Shown: positions 8,623 through 18,015, numbered from the stretch's first letter. The stretch is 64,000 nucleotides of DNA from Capillibacterium thermochitinicola (GCF_013664685.1 NZ_JAAKDE010000015.1:1-64000); one strand, 5' to 3'. A program made the numbers and translations. The notes: generated from the letters alone by a model not told the origin.

Positions 8623-9579
8623 ATGACCGAGCTAACAATGAAAAATCGACTTCGACGGTGTTATAACCGGATGATTCCATATTTCTTTGTCTCGCCGTTT
8701 TTCGCGTTTTTCTTGGTCTTTGGTGCCTTCCCCATCTTTTTTGCGCTTTATTTGAGTTTCCACAGCTGGAACGGGATTGCAACTTCACCGATGGTATATA
8801 TCGGCTGGGAAAACTACACGTATACATTGACCGACCCCATGTTTTGGCAAGCGTTGAAGAACACAGTTGTCATGGCGATTGTGAGTGGTGTTCCCCAGCA
8901 CATTTTGGGCTTGTTTTTTGCTTTCATCCTGAACCTTGGTTTTGTGCGGCTGAAAAACTTCTTTAAGGCCACCCTGTTTTTGCCGTACATAACTTCGACC
9001 GTGGCGGTGTCGATGGTTTTTGCCATTTTCTACGGCTATCCATTTGGGTTTGCGAACTATCTGGCTGTATCCCTGGACAAAATTCCTTTCTTTCATGCCA
9101 TCTTCAGCTTGTTCAATCTTGAAATACCGTTGAAATGGTTGGCTTCGCCGCCTTTGATGATTCCGACCATCTCCACCCAGATCATTTGGCGTTGGACCGG
9201 ATGGAACACCATTCTGTATTTGGCCGGTCTGCAGACCATTCCGCAGGAGTTATATGAAGCGGCGCGGGTTGACGGGGCCAAGTGGCATCAAGTGTTCTTT
9301 AAGATTACCCTTCCTTCTTTGCGGCCGGTAATGCAATTTGCGATTACGATGTCGGTTATCGGGGGCCTGCAGATTTTTAATGAACCGTTTATTATGGTCG
9401 GGAAAAATGGCGGGACGGGCCGTGCCGCCTATACGCTGGCCATGTATTTGTACCAGACCGGTTTTGAGTGGGGCTACTTTGGTGGTGCCGCGGCCATCTC
9501 CTACATTGTCTTTGTGTTGATCTTCATTGCCTCCATGATTTCGCGCAGGGTATTACGTTCCGACGAGGGGGTTAGTTAA
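8623..9579 (+). CDS. Carbohydrate ABC transporter permease (MalF type)
   Basis: A 318-residue CUT1 permease. The frame stays open upstream into the binding-protein gene, but hydrophobic coding starts after MTELTMKNRLRR and the ATG at 8623 lies just beyond the hairpin; the ATG at 8638 is an alternative. Membrane helices begin at MIPYFFVSPFFAFFLVF. The EAA loop is ELYEAARVDGAKWHQVFF then KITLP. It is the second gene of the LacI-associated operon and pairs with the next permease, which starts 2 bases after its stop. Confidence 0.92.
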   Translation: MTELTMKNRLRRCYNRMIPYFFVSPFFAFFLVFGAFPIFFALYLSFHSWNGIATSPMVYIGWENYTYTLTDPMFWQALKNTVVMAIVSGVPQHILGLFFAFILNLGFVRLKNFFKATLFLPYITSTVAVSMVFAIFYGYPFGFANYLAVSLDKIPFFHAIFSLFNLEIPLKWLASPPLMIPTISTQIIWRWTGWNTILYLAGLQTIPQELYEAARVDGAKWHQVFFKITLPSLRPVMQFAITMSVIGGLQIFNEPFIMVGKNGGTGRAAYTLAMYLYQTGFEWGYFGGAAAISYIVFVLIFIASMISRRVLRSDEGVS

Positions 9580-9581
9580 AG

Positions 9582-10469
9582 ATGAAGAAGGTCCAAACCC
9601 GCTTAACCCTTCCACACGAAATCGAAGTGAAACAGCAGATCGACTATAAAAAAATCGGGATTAAGATCCTCCTGTATCTCCCGCTTCTGATTTGGACGGT
9701 CGTCACCATCTATCCCTTCTGGTACATGGTGGTTCTGTCGACGCGGAGTTTGGCGGAGATTTTCGCTTTCCCGCCACCGATGTGGTTTGGCCGCGCTTTA
9801 GCAGAGAACTACCGGATTCTCCTGGATCGGCTCCCCTTCTGGCGTAATGTCTGGAACAGTGTTTATATTGCGGTGATGGCCACGATAACCACGTTGTTCT
9901 TCTGTTCAGTGGGCGGTTACGGTTTCGCCGTTTACGAGTTCAGAGGGAAAAAATTAATGTTTAACATTATGTTGGCCACCATGATGATCCCGGCGCTTCT
10001 GGGGATTATTCCGTTCTTTATCATGATGAGCTACTTTGGCTGGATTAACACGCCCCGGGCGCTTTATATCCCAGGTGCGGCCAGCGCCTACGGCATCTAC
10101 TTAATGCGTCAGTACATTACCAGTTCGGTTCCTCTGGCCTTGGTCGACGCGGCCCGCATTGACGGCTGTTCCGAATTCGCAATCTACCGGCGGATTGTTT
10201 TGCCCATTATCAAGCCGGGTTTGGGCGCCTTGGGGATCATTACCTTCCTGGGTTCCTGGGACAACTTTATGGGGGCCTTGGTTATTCTTCGTGAACGCAT
10301 GACTTATACGATTCCGGTGGCGCTCCGCTCCTTCCAGGGGCAGGCCCAAACCGACTACGGCGCAATTATGGTTGGCGCCAGCATCGCGGTAATTCCGTTG
10401 GTGATTGTGTTCTTGTTCATGTCCAAACAGCTGATTGCCGGTCTAACTTACGGGGCGATTAAAGGTTAG
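9582..10469 (+). CDS. Carbohydrate ABC transporter permease (MalG type)
   Basis: A 295-residue CUT1 permease with six membrane segments and an EAA loop ALVDAARIDGCSEFAIY then RIVLP. It ends LTYGAIKG, the usual MalG-like tail. It is the last gene of the LacI/binding protein/permease/permease operon and a terminator follows within about 80 bases. No ATPase gene is present, so a shared MsmX-like subunit is expected elsewhere in the genome (inference from the family). Confidence 0.92.
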   Translation: MKKVQTRLTLPHEIEVKQQIDYKKIGIKILLYLPLLIWTVVTIYPFWYMVVLSTRSLAEIFAFPPPMWFGRALAENYRILLDRLPFWRNVWNSVYIAVMATITTLFFCSVGGYGFAVYEFRGKKLMFNIMLATMMIPALLGIIPFFIMMSYFGWINTPRALYIPGAASAYGIYLMRQYITSSVPLALVDAARIDGCSEFAIYRRIVLPIIKPGLGALGIITFLGSWDNFMGALVILRERMTYTIPVALRSFQGQAQTDYGAIMVGASIAVIPLVIVFLFMSKQLIAGLTYGAIKG

Positions 10470-10550
10470 GGTAGATTTTGGTATACAATGCCGCTCAGTT
10501 GAAAAACCGTGGGAAAAGCACCTTCCTCATCTTGGGCGCTGCCCAAAAAG

Positions 10551-10577
10551 ACCTGGGACAGGAGGTCCCGGGTTTTT
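10551..10577 (+). terminator. Terminator of LacI-associated sugar ABC operon
   Basis: ACCTGGGAC (10551-10559) pairs with GTCCCGGGT (10565-10573), one G-T pair, loop AGGAG, followed by TTTTTCTTTT. Confidence 0.88.
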
Positions 10578-10689
10578 CTTTTGTTTTCCGGCCGGCGGCT
10601 TCCTTGCTTCCTTTGGTCTCTGTGTTTGCTTTGGCCAAGGTCTTGCTGGTCTCGATCTAGCTCCCCTGGCCGTTTGGCGGCTTGTGTTT

Positions 10690-11010
10690 TTATTCGATGA
10701 CAACAGCCGTTCCCGAGGCGGTGACCATTAGCATGTTCCCGCTTTTGCCCAGGACTTCATAGTCAATATCCACGCCGACGACGGCATTGGCCCCTAATTT
10801 GGCGGCACGACGCTGCATCTCATAAATGGCATTTTCGCGGGCTTTAATCAGTTCCCCCTCGTAGGAACCGGAACGCCCGCCGAAGAAGTTAGTCAGTTCA
10901 GCGGCGAAATCCTTGAGGAAGTTGACGCCGGAGATCACTTCCCCGAAGACAATACCCTTGTATTCCACAATTTTGCGGCCTTCAACCGTATTGGTGGTGG
11001 TCACGATCAT
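10690..11010 (-). CDS. YbjQ family (UPF0145) protein
   Basis: A 106-residue cytoplasmic protein of the YbjQ/UPF0145 family, whose function is unknown (the fold forms small oligomers and is sometimes labelled heavy-metal binding). The sequence matches the family over its length: [36 protein letters not shown] and [11 protein letters not shown]. It stands alone, convergent with the preceding operon. A GGGGGGGAATT ribosome site precedes the start and an extended -10 lies just upstream. Confidence 0.88.
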   Translation of the reverse strand: MIVTTTNTVEGRKIVEYKGIVFGEVISGVNFLKDFAAELTNFFGGRSGSYEGELIKARENAIYEMQRRAAKLGANAVVGVDIDYEVLGKSGNMLMVTASGTAVVIE

Positions 11011-11049
11011 TTTTAATTCCCCCCCTCTTGACAGGTAAATATCTTCTTA

Positions 11050-11058
11050 ATTATACCA
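11050..11058 (-). promoter_or_regulatory. Extended -10 promoter of the ybjQ-like gene
   Basis: Read leftward, 11058-11050 is TGGTATAAT, an extended -10 (TGnTATAAT), about 40 bases before the start codon. No good -35 is visible, which extended -10 promoters tolerate. Confidence 0.45.
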
Positions 11059-11112
11059 GATTGGCACGGGTGATGGTAGGAAAACCGTTCTCCTCTATTT
11101 TCTTCGTTTTTC

Positions 11113-11141
11113 TTGACAGGATTGACGGAAAGGCAGATAAT
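11113..11141 (+). promoter_or_regulatory. Predicted sigma-A promoter of the GIY-YIG gene
   Basis: TTGACA (11113-11118), 17-base spacer, GATAAT (11136-11141). It lies about 105 bases before the start codon at 11249. Confidence 0.5.
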
Positions 11142-11248
11142 ACGGTAAAAACTCCAAGGTTATTTTGGCCAGCGATGGGCAATGATGATTGACCGGGGAA
11201 CGTTTGATGCATTTTGACGCGGATCATAAAGGAAATGGGGTATGAGTG

Positions 11249-11593
11249 ATGGACCGGAAAAAGGAACTGAAGCAATTATATAAGCAGATGAAGCCGGAGA
11301 TGGGGATTTTTCTCATCCGGGCGCTGGATGATGGCCGTTGTTACCTGCAAGCGACACCCGACTTGAAGGGAGCAATCAATAGCACCCGGTTTAAACTGGA
11401 TGCGGGAAAGCATCCCAACCGGGAGTTACAGAAAGCATGGCAAGAGCGGGGCGCGGCGAATTTCGTCTTTGAGGTTCTGGACAAACTGGAATATGATAAA
11501 GACGAAACCAAGACCGATTACAGCGAAGAGCTGGAAATCTTGCGGCTGGTCTGGGCGGAAAAACTGGCGCAGGAGAAGATGGTCTTTTTTTAG
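11249..11593 (+). CDS. GIY-YIG nuclease family protein
   Basis: A 114-residue protein of the small Bacillota group annotated as GIY-YIG nuclease family. MGIFLIRALDDGRCYLQAT corresponds to the GIY and YIG strands in a degenerate form, because neither tyrosine triplet is intact; FKLDAGKHPNRELQKAW and ANFVFEVLDKLEYDKDE are typical of this family. With the catalytic motif this altered, nuclease activity is doubtful. I chose ATG 11249; the adjacent GTG at 11246 is also in frame. Monocistronic. Confidence 0.75.
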   Translation: MDRKKELKQLYKQMKPEMGIFLIRALDDGRCYLQATPDLKGAINSTRFKLDAGKHPNRELQKAWQERGAANFVFEVLDKLEYDKDETKTDYSEELEILRLVWAEKLAQEKMVFF

Positions 11594-11709
11594 CAGGCCG
11601 GCAAGGCCGTAAAAAGGGCCAACAAATACCAGCGGATTACGCGTAATTTTTTTCGGACAAAGGCGTTTGAATTAAGGAGTGGTGTTTAAGTTAATGAGGA
11701 GGCAATAAA

Positions 11710-12591
11710 GTGCGGAAAAATGGCACGTTTATAATTTGTATCTTGATCGGGCTTGCCCTTGCTTTCGTCTATAACCGTGGCGATGTATTCTCCACGAAAG
11801 AAGAAAAGGTAATGACCGGTTTTACTCGCTTGCTGGCCAAGGAGGATTTGACTGTGGCCGAAGTCATTGCCTATGTGGATCGGCATATTGATGAAGTGAC
11901 AACCAAAAATGCCGGAAAGCTGGTTTTGGGGCTGGAGTCGGTCCAAAAGAAAATGCTTCCGGATTGGGAACGGCTTTACGATGACAGTGTTCTGCAGGCG
12001 AAGATGCTCCGGGTTTACCAGCGGAACTGGGCGCTGGACGATTTAAAGACGGCCCAGGACGAAACGGTCCGGCAGTTGGTGGCCGAAACCATGAAAAACG
12101 GTTACAAGGTGGAGACCGCCGAAGGGCAATTCTTTCCGGTGATCGATTATCCTTTCTACCAAAAGTACTTTGAAGCGATTAGTCCCGACTTGACAGCCTA
12201 TTTTGAACTGATGGCGGTGGAGTCGGAAGCGACGCCGGTCAAAGACGCCGCCCTGATGATCAGTTGGGCGGAGCTTCTCCAGCGGGCAAAGCGCCAGGAA
12301 CAGTTTATCGACGGGTACAGCGGCTCGACGCAGGTCGAGCCGGTGCGGGCCCTTTTGCGCCGCTACGTTACCTTTGCCCTGTTTGGTTGTAACAATACTC
12401 CTTTGTTCAATTATCAGACGAAAGCAATGGATCCCGAAGCCAAATTGGCTTATAATCAATTTGTTGCCAAAGAAACGGAAGGGGATTTTGCGGCGCTGAT
12501 TAAAGAGTATCTCCAAGTGCTTGCCGCTAATGATTATCGTTTAACGGAAGAAGTGGAGGCCTTTCGGCAAGCGGCGGTTGCCGCCTGGTGA
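11710..12591 (+). CDS. Hypothetical membrane-anchored protein
   Basis: A 293-residue protein that I do not recognise. It has a GTG start after an ATGAGGAGG ribosome site, one N-terminal hydrophobic segment (GTFIICILIGLALAFVY) that is either an uncleaved anchor or a signal peptide, and then a mostly helical, charged exported domain without obvious motifs. No lipobox is present. Two Cys/Asn features (FALFGCNNTPLFNY) stand out but carry no known motif. It sits alone between the GIY-YIG gene and pdxS, and a hairpin follows. Possible role: an extracytoplasmic protein of unknown function. Confidence 0.7.
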   Translation: MRKNGTFIICILIGLALAFVYNRGDVFSTKEEKVMTGFTRLLAKEDLTVAEVIAYVDRHIDEVTTKNAGKLVLGLESVQKKMLPDWERLYDDSVLQAKMLRVYQRNWALDDLKTAQDETVRQLVAETMKNGYKVETAEGQFFPVIDYPFYQKYFEAISPDLTAYFELMAVESEATPVKDAALMISWAELLQRAKRQEQFIDGYSGSTQVEPVRALLRRYVTFALFGCNNTPLFNYQTKAMDPEAKLAYNQFVAKETEGDFAALIKEYLQVLAANDYRLTEEVEAFRQAAVAAW

Positions 12592-12628
12592 TTCAGTAGA
12601 GTTAATTTAGTTTAATTAATTGAAGAAC

Positions 12629-12668
12629 CTTTATCCCGGCAACCGTGTGCGGGTCTGCCGGGATAAAG
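12629..12668 (+). terminator. Hairpin after hypothetical gene (terminator-like, no T-tract)
   Basis: CTTTATCCCGGCA (12629-12641) pairs perfectly over 13 bp with TGCCGGGATAAAG (12656-12668). The following bases (CTATTAACAAAA) lack a T-tract, so intrinsic termination is uncertain. Confidence 0.5.
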
Positions 12669-12770
12669 CTATTAACAAAAACTATACATATGAGGTAGTC
12701 CTATTACCATGTAGTTAGTGGTAAAATATAAGCAATTAGTAAAGATTTGCGTAAGGAGGAGAAGTTCCTC

Positions 12771-13655
12771 ATGTTCAAAGAAGATACGCGGAAGACCGGT
12801 CAGAACATCGTTGAAAAGCTTAAGGGTGGCGTGATCATGGATGTGACCACTCCGGAACAGGCGAAGATCGCCGAGGAAGCCGGGGCGGTGGCCGTCATGG
12901 CGTTGGAAAGAGTCCCCGCCGACATCAGGGCTGAGGGCGGCGTAGCCCGCATGTCCGATCCGGAAGTGATCCTTCGCATCGTGGAAGCGGTCTCGATTCC
13001 CGTCATGGCGAAGGTGCGCATCGGTCATTTTGTGGAGGCGCAAATCCTGGAGGCGTTGGGCATTGACTTTATCGATGAGAGTGAAGTTTTGACCCCGGCC
13101 GACGATCGGTATCATATTGATAAAACCAAGTTTAAAGTCCCCTTTGTTTGCGGGGCCCGTAATCTGGGCGAGGCCCTCCGCCGGATTAATGAAGGGGCGG
13201 TCATGATCCGGACCAAAGGCGAGGCCGGCACAGGTGATATTGTCGAAGCGGTGCGCCATATCCGGACGGTGAACGAAGAGATTGCCGCTTTACAGAAGAC
13301 GCCGGAAGCAGAATTACCAAAACTGGCGGAAGAGATGCGGGTGCCGGTGGCTTTACTCAGCGAAACCCGGAAACTGGGCCGCTTGCCCGTGGTTAACTTT
13401 GCGGCCGGCGGGGTCGCGATTCCGGCCGATGCCGCCATGATGATGCAACTGGGATGCGATGGCGTTTTTGTCGGTTCCGGGATTTTCAAGTCGGCAAACC
13501 CGGTCGCGCGGGCGAAAGCTATCGTCGAAGCGGTGGCCCATTACAACGATCCGGAAGTGTTGGCGAAAGTTTCCCGTGGTTTAGGCGAAGCGATGCGGGG
13601 GATCAGTGTGGCCGGACTGGCCAGCGAAAACCGCCTGGCCGAACGGGGATGGTAA
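12771..13655 (+). CDS. pdxS: Pyridoxal 5'-phosphate synthase lyase subunit PdxS
   Basis: A 294-residue enzyme that makes PLP from ribose 5-phosphate, glyceraldehyde 3-phosphate and ammonia from the PdxT glutaminase. [21 protein letters not shown] and [15 protein letters not shown] are signature segments; Lys81 and the Lys of [12 protein letters not shown] match the two catalytic lysines of the family. Start at ATG 12771 after GTAAGGAGGA. The partner pdxT, often the next gene, is absent; a terminator follows directly, so PdxT must be encoded elsewhere. A TTACCA-9-TGGTAA dyad (12704-12724) overlaps the probable promoter and may bind a regulator. Confidence 0.96.
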   Translation: MFKEDTRKTGQNIVEKLKGGVIMDVTTPEQAKIAEEAGAVAVMALERVPADIRAEGGVARMSDPEVILRIVEAVSIPVMAKVRIGHFVEAQILEALGIDFIDESEVLTPADDRYHIDKTKFKVPFVCGARNLGEALRRINEGAVMIRTKGEAGTGDIVEAVRHIRTVNEEIAALQKTPEAELPKLAEEMRVPVALLSETRKLGRLPVVNFAAGGVAIPADAAMMMQLGCDGVFVGSGIFKSANPVARAKAIVEAVAHYNDPEVLAKVSRGLGEAMRGISVAGLASENRLAERGW

Positions 13656-13680
13656 AGTAAAGAAGTGGTGCGCGTAGCAC

Positions 13681-13719
13681 AAAAAATGCGTTATTACCAA
13701 ACGTAATAACGCATTTTTT
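13681..13719. terminator. Bidirectional terminator shared by pdxS and the chemoreceptor gene
   Basis: A perfect 17-bp stem: AAAAAATGCGTTATTAC (13681-13697) with GTAATAACGCATTTTTT (13703-13719), loop CAAAC. A and T tracts on the two sides serve the convergent genes. Confidence 0.95.
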
Positions 13720-13740
13720 ATTTTCGTTCGTTGTTCTTTT

Positions 13741-15258
13741 TTATTCCACTTTGAACTGGTTCAGCATGTTACTAAGCCGCTCGGCTTCATGCTTTAAGAA
13801 TTGGCAAGAGGAAGCCAGTTCCTCAACCAGAGCGGCGTTATCCTGGGTAACCTGGTTCAGTTGGTCAATGGAATACTGGATTTGCTGGGTTGCGCTGGTC
13901 TGCTCTTTGATGGCATCGGCGACCGCATTGATGGCCGCCGAGGTCTGCATGGTATTTTCGACGATCTGCTTGAGGATGACACCGGATTTTTTCGCCATTA
14001 TGTTGCCGTTTTCCACTCGGTTCACACTTTCCGTGATGAGCGCCTCAATTTCCTGGGCGGCTTCCCCGGCCCGCCTGGCCAGGCTTCGTACTTCGGCGGC
14101 GACAACGGCAAAACCGCGGCCTTGTTCGCCGGCCCGGGCTGCTTCAACGGCGGCGTTGAGGGCCAGCAGATTTGTTTGGAAGGAGATGTCGTTAACGACC
14201 TGGATGATGGCGGCGATCTGGTTGCTGCTGGCTGAGATCTGTTCCATGGCCGCCATAGTGTGGGCGATTGCTTCCTCGCCTTCTTTGACCACATTGAGGG
14301 TAGTCTGCGAAAAGTGGTTTGCTTTTTGGGCGTTGGCCGATAACTGATGGATTGAGGCACTGATCTCCTGCATGGTGGCAGACAGTTCCTCCAGCGCGGC
14401 GGCCTCTTCTTGGGTGCGTTGGGAGAGGTCTTCGTTGCCGACGGCGATCTGCAGGGAACTATCGCTGACTTTTTCCGCGATCGATTGTACCAGAACAGAG
14501 GACTCCCGCTGTTTGTTCAGCAATTGGTTAAAACCGGTCGCCAACTGGCCGATTTCATCCTTTGCCAAGACCGGCAGTTTGGCGGTGAGGTCACCCATGG
14601 CTGCTTTTTGGAAAGCATCGAGCAGAAGCGGAATTGGTTTCAAGATAAAACCGGTAAAGATAAAAGTCGCTCCGATGCCGAGCGCAATACCGACGAGAAT
14701 AATAAAACCCAACGCTAGATTTATCCTGTATATAAGGTTTTGGGCTTGTTTCTTTTCCACCCCGACAAACCACATGCCGATCACTTTTCCGCTGGCATCC
14801 CGGAGCGGGGTATAACGGGTAAGAAAGGGCCGACCGGCCACATCGGCTTCACCGGTAAAGTCACGGCCGTTGATGAGGACGGTCTCCACAACTTCCGGGG
14901 CCGCTGTTGTTCCGATGGCACGAGCTCCGGTCTCCAGGGTTACATTGGTGGCAATCCGGGTGTTGTCCAGGAAGATCGTGGCGAGGGCACCGGTCTGGTC
15001 GCGAATGAGGTCAACAACCTGGTAATTGTCGTTGACTAATTGCTCGCCCTTATAGAGACGGCTGTTCTCCCGGTGCCAAGGGCCGGGATAGACTTCATCC
15101 AATAACCGGTAACCTAAATTGAGGATCGAAGAAAGCTCTTGGGTCAGACTGGAATTGACCAGTTTTGTGACTTGATCATTGACGACCAGGAAAATGCTTA
15201 GGCCAATCAAACATAACAGAACAGTAACTCCGATGGAAATCTTGTTTTTCAGTTTCAT
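13741..15258 (-). CDS. Methyl-accepting chemotaxis protein
   Basis: A 505-residue chemoreceptor. First membrane helix near the N-terminus ([20 protein letters not shown]), a periplasmic single-Cache-type sensor ([33 protein letters not shown]), second helix ([21 protein letters not shown]), a HAMP segment ([21 protein letters not shown]) and a long cytoplasmic coiled coil. The signalling hairpin tip is [21 protein letters not shown]. It would signal through CheA/CheW, none of which is encoded here. ATG 15258 is preceded by AGGAAGAG; the ATG at 15279 has no clear ribosome site. The ligand is unknown. Confidence 0.93.
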   Translation of the reverse strand: MKLKNKISIGVTVLLCLIGLSIFLVVNDQVTKLVNSSLTQELSSILNLGYRLLDEVYPGPWHRENSRLYKGEQLVNDNYQVVDLIRDQTGALATIFLDNTRIATNVTLETGARAIGTTAAPEVVETVLINGRDFTGEADVAGRPFLTRYTPLRDASGKVIGMWFVGVEKKQAQNLIYRINLALGFIILVGIALGIGATFIFTGFILKPIPLLLDAFQKAAMGDLTAKLPVLAKDEIGQLATGFNQLLNKQRESSVLVQSIAEKVSDSSLQIAVGNEDLSQRTQEEAAALEELSATMQEISASIHQLSANAQKANHFSQTTLNVVKEGEEAIAHTMAAMEQISASSNQIAAIIQVVNDISFQTNLLALNAAVEAARAGEQGRGFAVVAAEVRSLARRAGEAAQEIEALITESVNRVENGNIMAKKSGVILKQIVENTMQTSAAINAVADAIKEQTSATQQIQYSIDQLNQVTQDNAALVEELASSCQFLKHEAERLSNMLNQFKVE

Positions 15259-15582
15259 CCTGCTCTTCCTGCCCTTCATGGTGATTTCAAAGACGGATTA
15301 TTTGTAATAAAAATAAATTTGTATTATATATTTCGGCTGAAAGAGAGAAGAATTTAATCCCCAACAAAACCCTAAATTGAAAAGATCGTTTCTATGCGTC
15401 GGAACACTTTGGTCTGCTGGGGTTGGCACGCCACCCGGTGAACACCTGGCGTTCGCCGGGGATCTTTCCTAAAGGGCGGGAAAACGTAACCCGGGACCGT
15501 TGGGTCCCGGGTTAACGCGTGATTTTCTAACTGTTCATTTCTCTACCGGCCAAGATTGCCGGGAGGGGCTGGGCCGGCGCCC
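15259..15582. other. Intergenic region between chemoreceptor and coat protein genes
   Basis: About 320 bases without a gene. It holds the coat gene terminator (15487-15514), an AT-rich promoter stretch for the chemoreceptor (15300-15345), and dyads between them: CCCGGTGAAC (15434-15443) with GTTCGCCGGG (15451-15460), enclosed by AAAGATC (15381-15387) with GATCTTT (15461-15467). The last two stems abut, so a small branched RNA in the chemoreceptor leader is possible. It lacks the conserved elements of c-di-GMP riboswitches. Confidence 0.4.
15487..15514 (-). terminator. Terminator of the coat protein gene
   Basis: TAACCCGGGACC (15487-15498) pairs with GGTCCCGGGTTA (15503-15514), loop of 4. Read leftward, the stem is followed by CGTTTT. 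It lies about 70 bases beyond the coat gene stop. Confidence 0.7.
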
Positions 15583-16110
15583 TTACTGGGGATTATACAT
15601 GCCCACGCTCTGCATATAGTTGAAGATTGCTTCCCCGTGCTGTTGCTCTTCCTTTTGGATATGATTGAGGATCTGGCGCACTTGGGGATCCCTAAATTCG
15701 AAGATGGCTGTATCATAGGTGCCGGAGACGTATTTCTCCGTCATCAGCATATCGGTGCAGAGGTTTTGGTCGGCTTGGTATCCGCTGGACTGGTTTTGTC
15801 CTTGAAAGCTATTCGTTTGCTGCTGGGACAGTTGTTGAGAGGATTGTTGCTGCAGGATTTGCATGGGCGATTGGTTTTGCTGTTGGCCGCCGCTTTGGCC
15901 TTGATTCATGTTGGGGATTTGGCCGTTCAGCAGTTGGTTGATGGTGTTTAGGTGCTCTTGTTCGGTTTGGGCGTTCTGTTGAAAGAGTGCTTTCAGTTGG
16001 GGGTCGGACGCCATATTGGCATAGTCATTGTACTTTTGGATACAGATCTCTTCGTGGCTTTTTTGGTCCTGCAAGAGCATGCGTTCTTTGTTCGTCAGTT
16101 TTAAACTCAT
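15583..16110 (-). CDS. Spore coat protein, CotF family
   Basis: A 175-residue ferritin-like helical protein of the CotF family found in endospore coats. The N-terminal part (LTNKERMLLQDQKSHEEICIQ, DPQLKALFQQNAQTEQEHL) and C-terminal part (LCTDMLMTEKYVSGTYDTA, QKEEQQHGEAIFNYMQSVGM) match the family. They are separated by a Gln/Ser-rich linker (about 70-110), common in coat proteins. Upstream, read leftward, CATAATTTA (16169-16161) fits the sigma-K -10 pattern CATAnnnTA, and TATAAT (16155-16150) offers a vegetative alternative. This gene is the best evidence that the organism sporulates. Confidence 0.88.
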   Translation of the reverse strand: MSLKLTNKERMLLQDQKSHEEICIQKYNDYANMASDPQLKALFQQNAQTEQEHLNTINQLLNGQIPNMNQGQSGGQQQNQSPMQILQQQSSQQLSQQQTNSFQGQNQSSGYQADQNLCTDMLMTEKYVSGTYDTAIFEFRDPQVRQILNHIQKEEQQHGEAIFNYMQSVGMYNPQ

Positions 16111-16271
16111 TATTTAACACCTCCATCGGTAGTCTGGGCAAAAAATTGAATTATATCCCTTAAATTATGTAGAAAGGGATACCGGAAGAAGGTGAAATGG
16201 GTAGCCTACCGCTCTTGCCTAGCTTGATTAATAAGAAAAGGAAAAAAGAAGAATATGCAGAATAAATAGAA

Positions 16272-16290
16272 TTGCAAACGATTGCATTAA
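16272..16290 (+). promoter_or_regulatory. cre/LacI-type operator before the lipoprotein amylase gene
   Basis: TTGCAAACGATTGCATTAA. The core TGCAAACGATTGCA fits the relaxed catabolite-responsive/LacI pattern TGNAANCGNTNNCA at every fixed position and is an imperfect palindrome. It resembles the sites before the pullulanase gene (50801 and the 43-bp repeats). It lies about 60 bases upstream of the amylase start. Confidence 0.55.
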
Positions 16291-16347
16291 TTCGCGAAAG
16301 GAATTGATCTGGTATTGGATGTTCATCGGAATCATCGGAATATAATA

Positions 16348-17922
16348 ATGAGGAAAGTATTAGCCATTACCCTTATTCTTGTCTTATCCTTGGCCCTTGT
16401 TGGCTGCGGGAAAAAGAAGACCACGAAAACGCCGCCGTTATCGGGAGGAGATTACCCGCGGTTTATTCCTGATGTTCCACCTCCTCCCGGATTTGACCGG
16501 ATCACCGAGGTTAACAAAACAATAATGCAGGCTTTCTACTGGGAATTGGGGACAAAAGTAGGGCCAAATGATTATTTAGGTAGATTTCCCAAAGAGGCCA
16601 ATCTCTGGCGGCTCCTGGCGGAGCGCGCTCCCGAGTTCGAAAAGATGGGCCTGACCGGCCTCTGGCTGCCTCCGGCTTCGAAGGCCATGAGCGGCGGTTA
16701 TAGTGTGGGTTATGATGTTTATGACTTGTGGGATCTGGGCGAGTTTCACCAAAAAGGGACCCGCCGGACCAAGTACGGCAGCCGGGAAGAGTTGGACAAC
16801 GCCATTAAAACCCTCCACGCCCATGGGATTAAGGTCTATTTTGACGCTGTTCTGAACCACCGGATGGGGGCGGATGAGCAGGAAAACGTACCGTTGGCCG
16901 GAGGAGGAACAGCAACACTCTGGACGAAGTATACTTTCCCCGGCCGGAAAGGTAAGTACTATAACACCCAATGGGATTGGAAGTACTTTGATGGGATGGA
17001 CGGGTTTTTGTTTTCAGGAAAAAACTGGGATGACTGTCTACCCGACTACTTGATGGGGGCGGATGTGGATTACCAGTATGAACCGGTCCGGCAGGAGATC
17101 AAAGCCTGGGGCGAGTGGATCATTAGCGAAGTTGACTTCGACGGCTTTAGGCTGGATGCGGTTAAACATGTAGATAACAACTATATTCATGCTTGGCTTG
17201 AACATATACAAAACAGTACCGTCAAGGACGTCTTTTTCGTGGGGGAAGCGTGGATTGAAGATACCAATGATTTGAAAAACTACATTGATGCAGTCGGCCA
17301 CCCCGACCTCAAGGTTTTTGATTTCCCTCTCCATGCCTATTTCCGAAACTTGGCCAATATAGGTGGCGTTGCCAACGACATGAAGGCGCTGGCCGACGTC
17401 GGGCTGGTCAATCTCGAGGGCTATCAGGACCGGGCGGTCACCTTTGCTGACAACCACGACACGAACCGGGACAATGAAGCAAGCGGAGTGCACCGCTACA
17501 AGTATCAGGCCTACGCTTATATGCTAACGCGCGAACACGGCACCCCGTGTATTTGGTGGAAAGACTTCTATGTTTACGGGATGCATGAGGGAATCGGCAA
17601 ATTGTTGTTGGCCCGCAAATATTATGCCTACGGACCGGGACACGAGGTGCCGGACGCCAATGATAAGGACGTTTACTGCTATGTCCGGGAAGGGATCCCG
17701 GGGACGGGAACCGGCCTGGTGCTGCTGCTGTCCGACGGACCAGCGGGCGGAAAGCAGATCGTCACCAAGCGCATTAACTCGCGGCAGCCCAACACCACCT
17801 TCTATGACCTTACAGGTAATGTCGACGGTACGGTGACTACGGATGCCGAAGGGTACGGTGATTTTAAAGTAAGGATGAGCGAGGGCGAAGGCTGGTCGGT
17901 CTGGGTGCCCACGGGTAAATAG
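16348..17922 (+). CDS. Lipoprotein alpha-amylase (GH13, subfamily 5-like)
   Basis: A 524-residue endo-acting alpha-1,4-glucanase. The N-terminus MRKVLAITLILVLSLALVGC ends in a lipobox (LVGC, Cys20), so the enzyme should be lipid-anchored outside the cytoplasm. The GH13 barrel shows MQAFYWELGTKVG, VYFDAVLNHRMGAD, GFRLDAVKH with nucleophile Asp270, FVGEAW with acid/base Glu300, and FADNHDT with Asp371; a small beta domain ends WSVWVPTGK. It is a paralogue of the amylase at 58217 (compare VLNHRMGAD, GFRLDAVKH, YGDF near the end). A TTG at 16315 has a better-placed GAAAGGAA site, but the lipobox fits ATG 16348. The operator upstream suggests co-regulation with the starch locus. Confidence 0.93.
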   Translation: MRKVLAITLILVLSLALVGCGKKKTTKTPPLSGGDYPRFIPDVPPPPGFDRITEVNKTIMQAFYWELGTKVGPNDYLGRFPKEANLWRLLAERAPEFEKMGLTGLWLPPASKAMSGGYSVGYDVYDLWDLGEFHQKGTRRTKYGSREELDNAIKTLHAHGIKVYFDAVLNHRMGADEQENVPLAGGGTATLWTKYTFPGRKGKYYNTQWDWKYFDGMDGFLFSGKNWDDCLPDYLMGADVDYQYEPVRQEIKAWGEWIISEVDFDGFRLDAVKHVDNNYIHAWLEHIQNSTVKDVFFVGEAWIEDTNDLKNYIDAVGHPDLKVFDFPLHAYFRNLANIGGVANDMKALADVGLVNLEGYQDRAVTFADNHDTNRDNEASGVHRYKYQAYAYMLTREHGTPCIWWKDFYVYGMHEGIGKLLLARKYYAYGPGHEVPDANDKDVYCYVREGIPGTGTGLVLLLSDGPAGGKQIVTKRINSRQPNTTFYDLTGNVDGTVTTDAEGYGDFKVRMSEGEGWSVWVPTGK

Positions 17923-17993
17923 GAAGCGAACGGGAGCGGGAAGAGGAATGATGGTGGGTGGCGCGGTGCCGTCCGGTTTTGGGCAAAAAGAAT

Positions 17994-18015
17994 GGGTGGG
18001 ATGATCTTCCCACCC
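17994..18015. terminator. Hairpin between amylase and argH genes
   Basis: GGGTGGGA (17994-18001) pairs with TCCCACCC (18008-18015). Read leftward it is followed by ATTCTTTTT, read rightward by TTCTTGCTTATT. It can end both convergent units, though it lies about 100 bases past the argH stop. Confidence 0.6.

Noticed and set aside
10478-10660. Frames overlapping the end of the LacI-associated sugar ABC operon
   Set aside because: They cover the operon terminator and a T-rich region; no family resemblance and no ribosome site.
15381-15467. c-di-GMP riboswitch before the chemoreceptor gene
   Set aside because: The conserved elements of class I and class II c-di-GMP aptamers are missing on both strands.
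15556-15951. 131-codon plus-strand frame opposite the coat protein gene
   Set aside because: It is the mirror of the Gln-rich CotF-like gene (Leu-rich antisense) and has no independent support.
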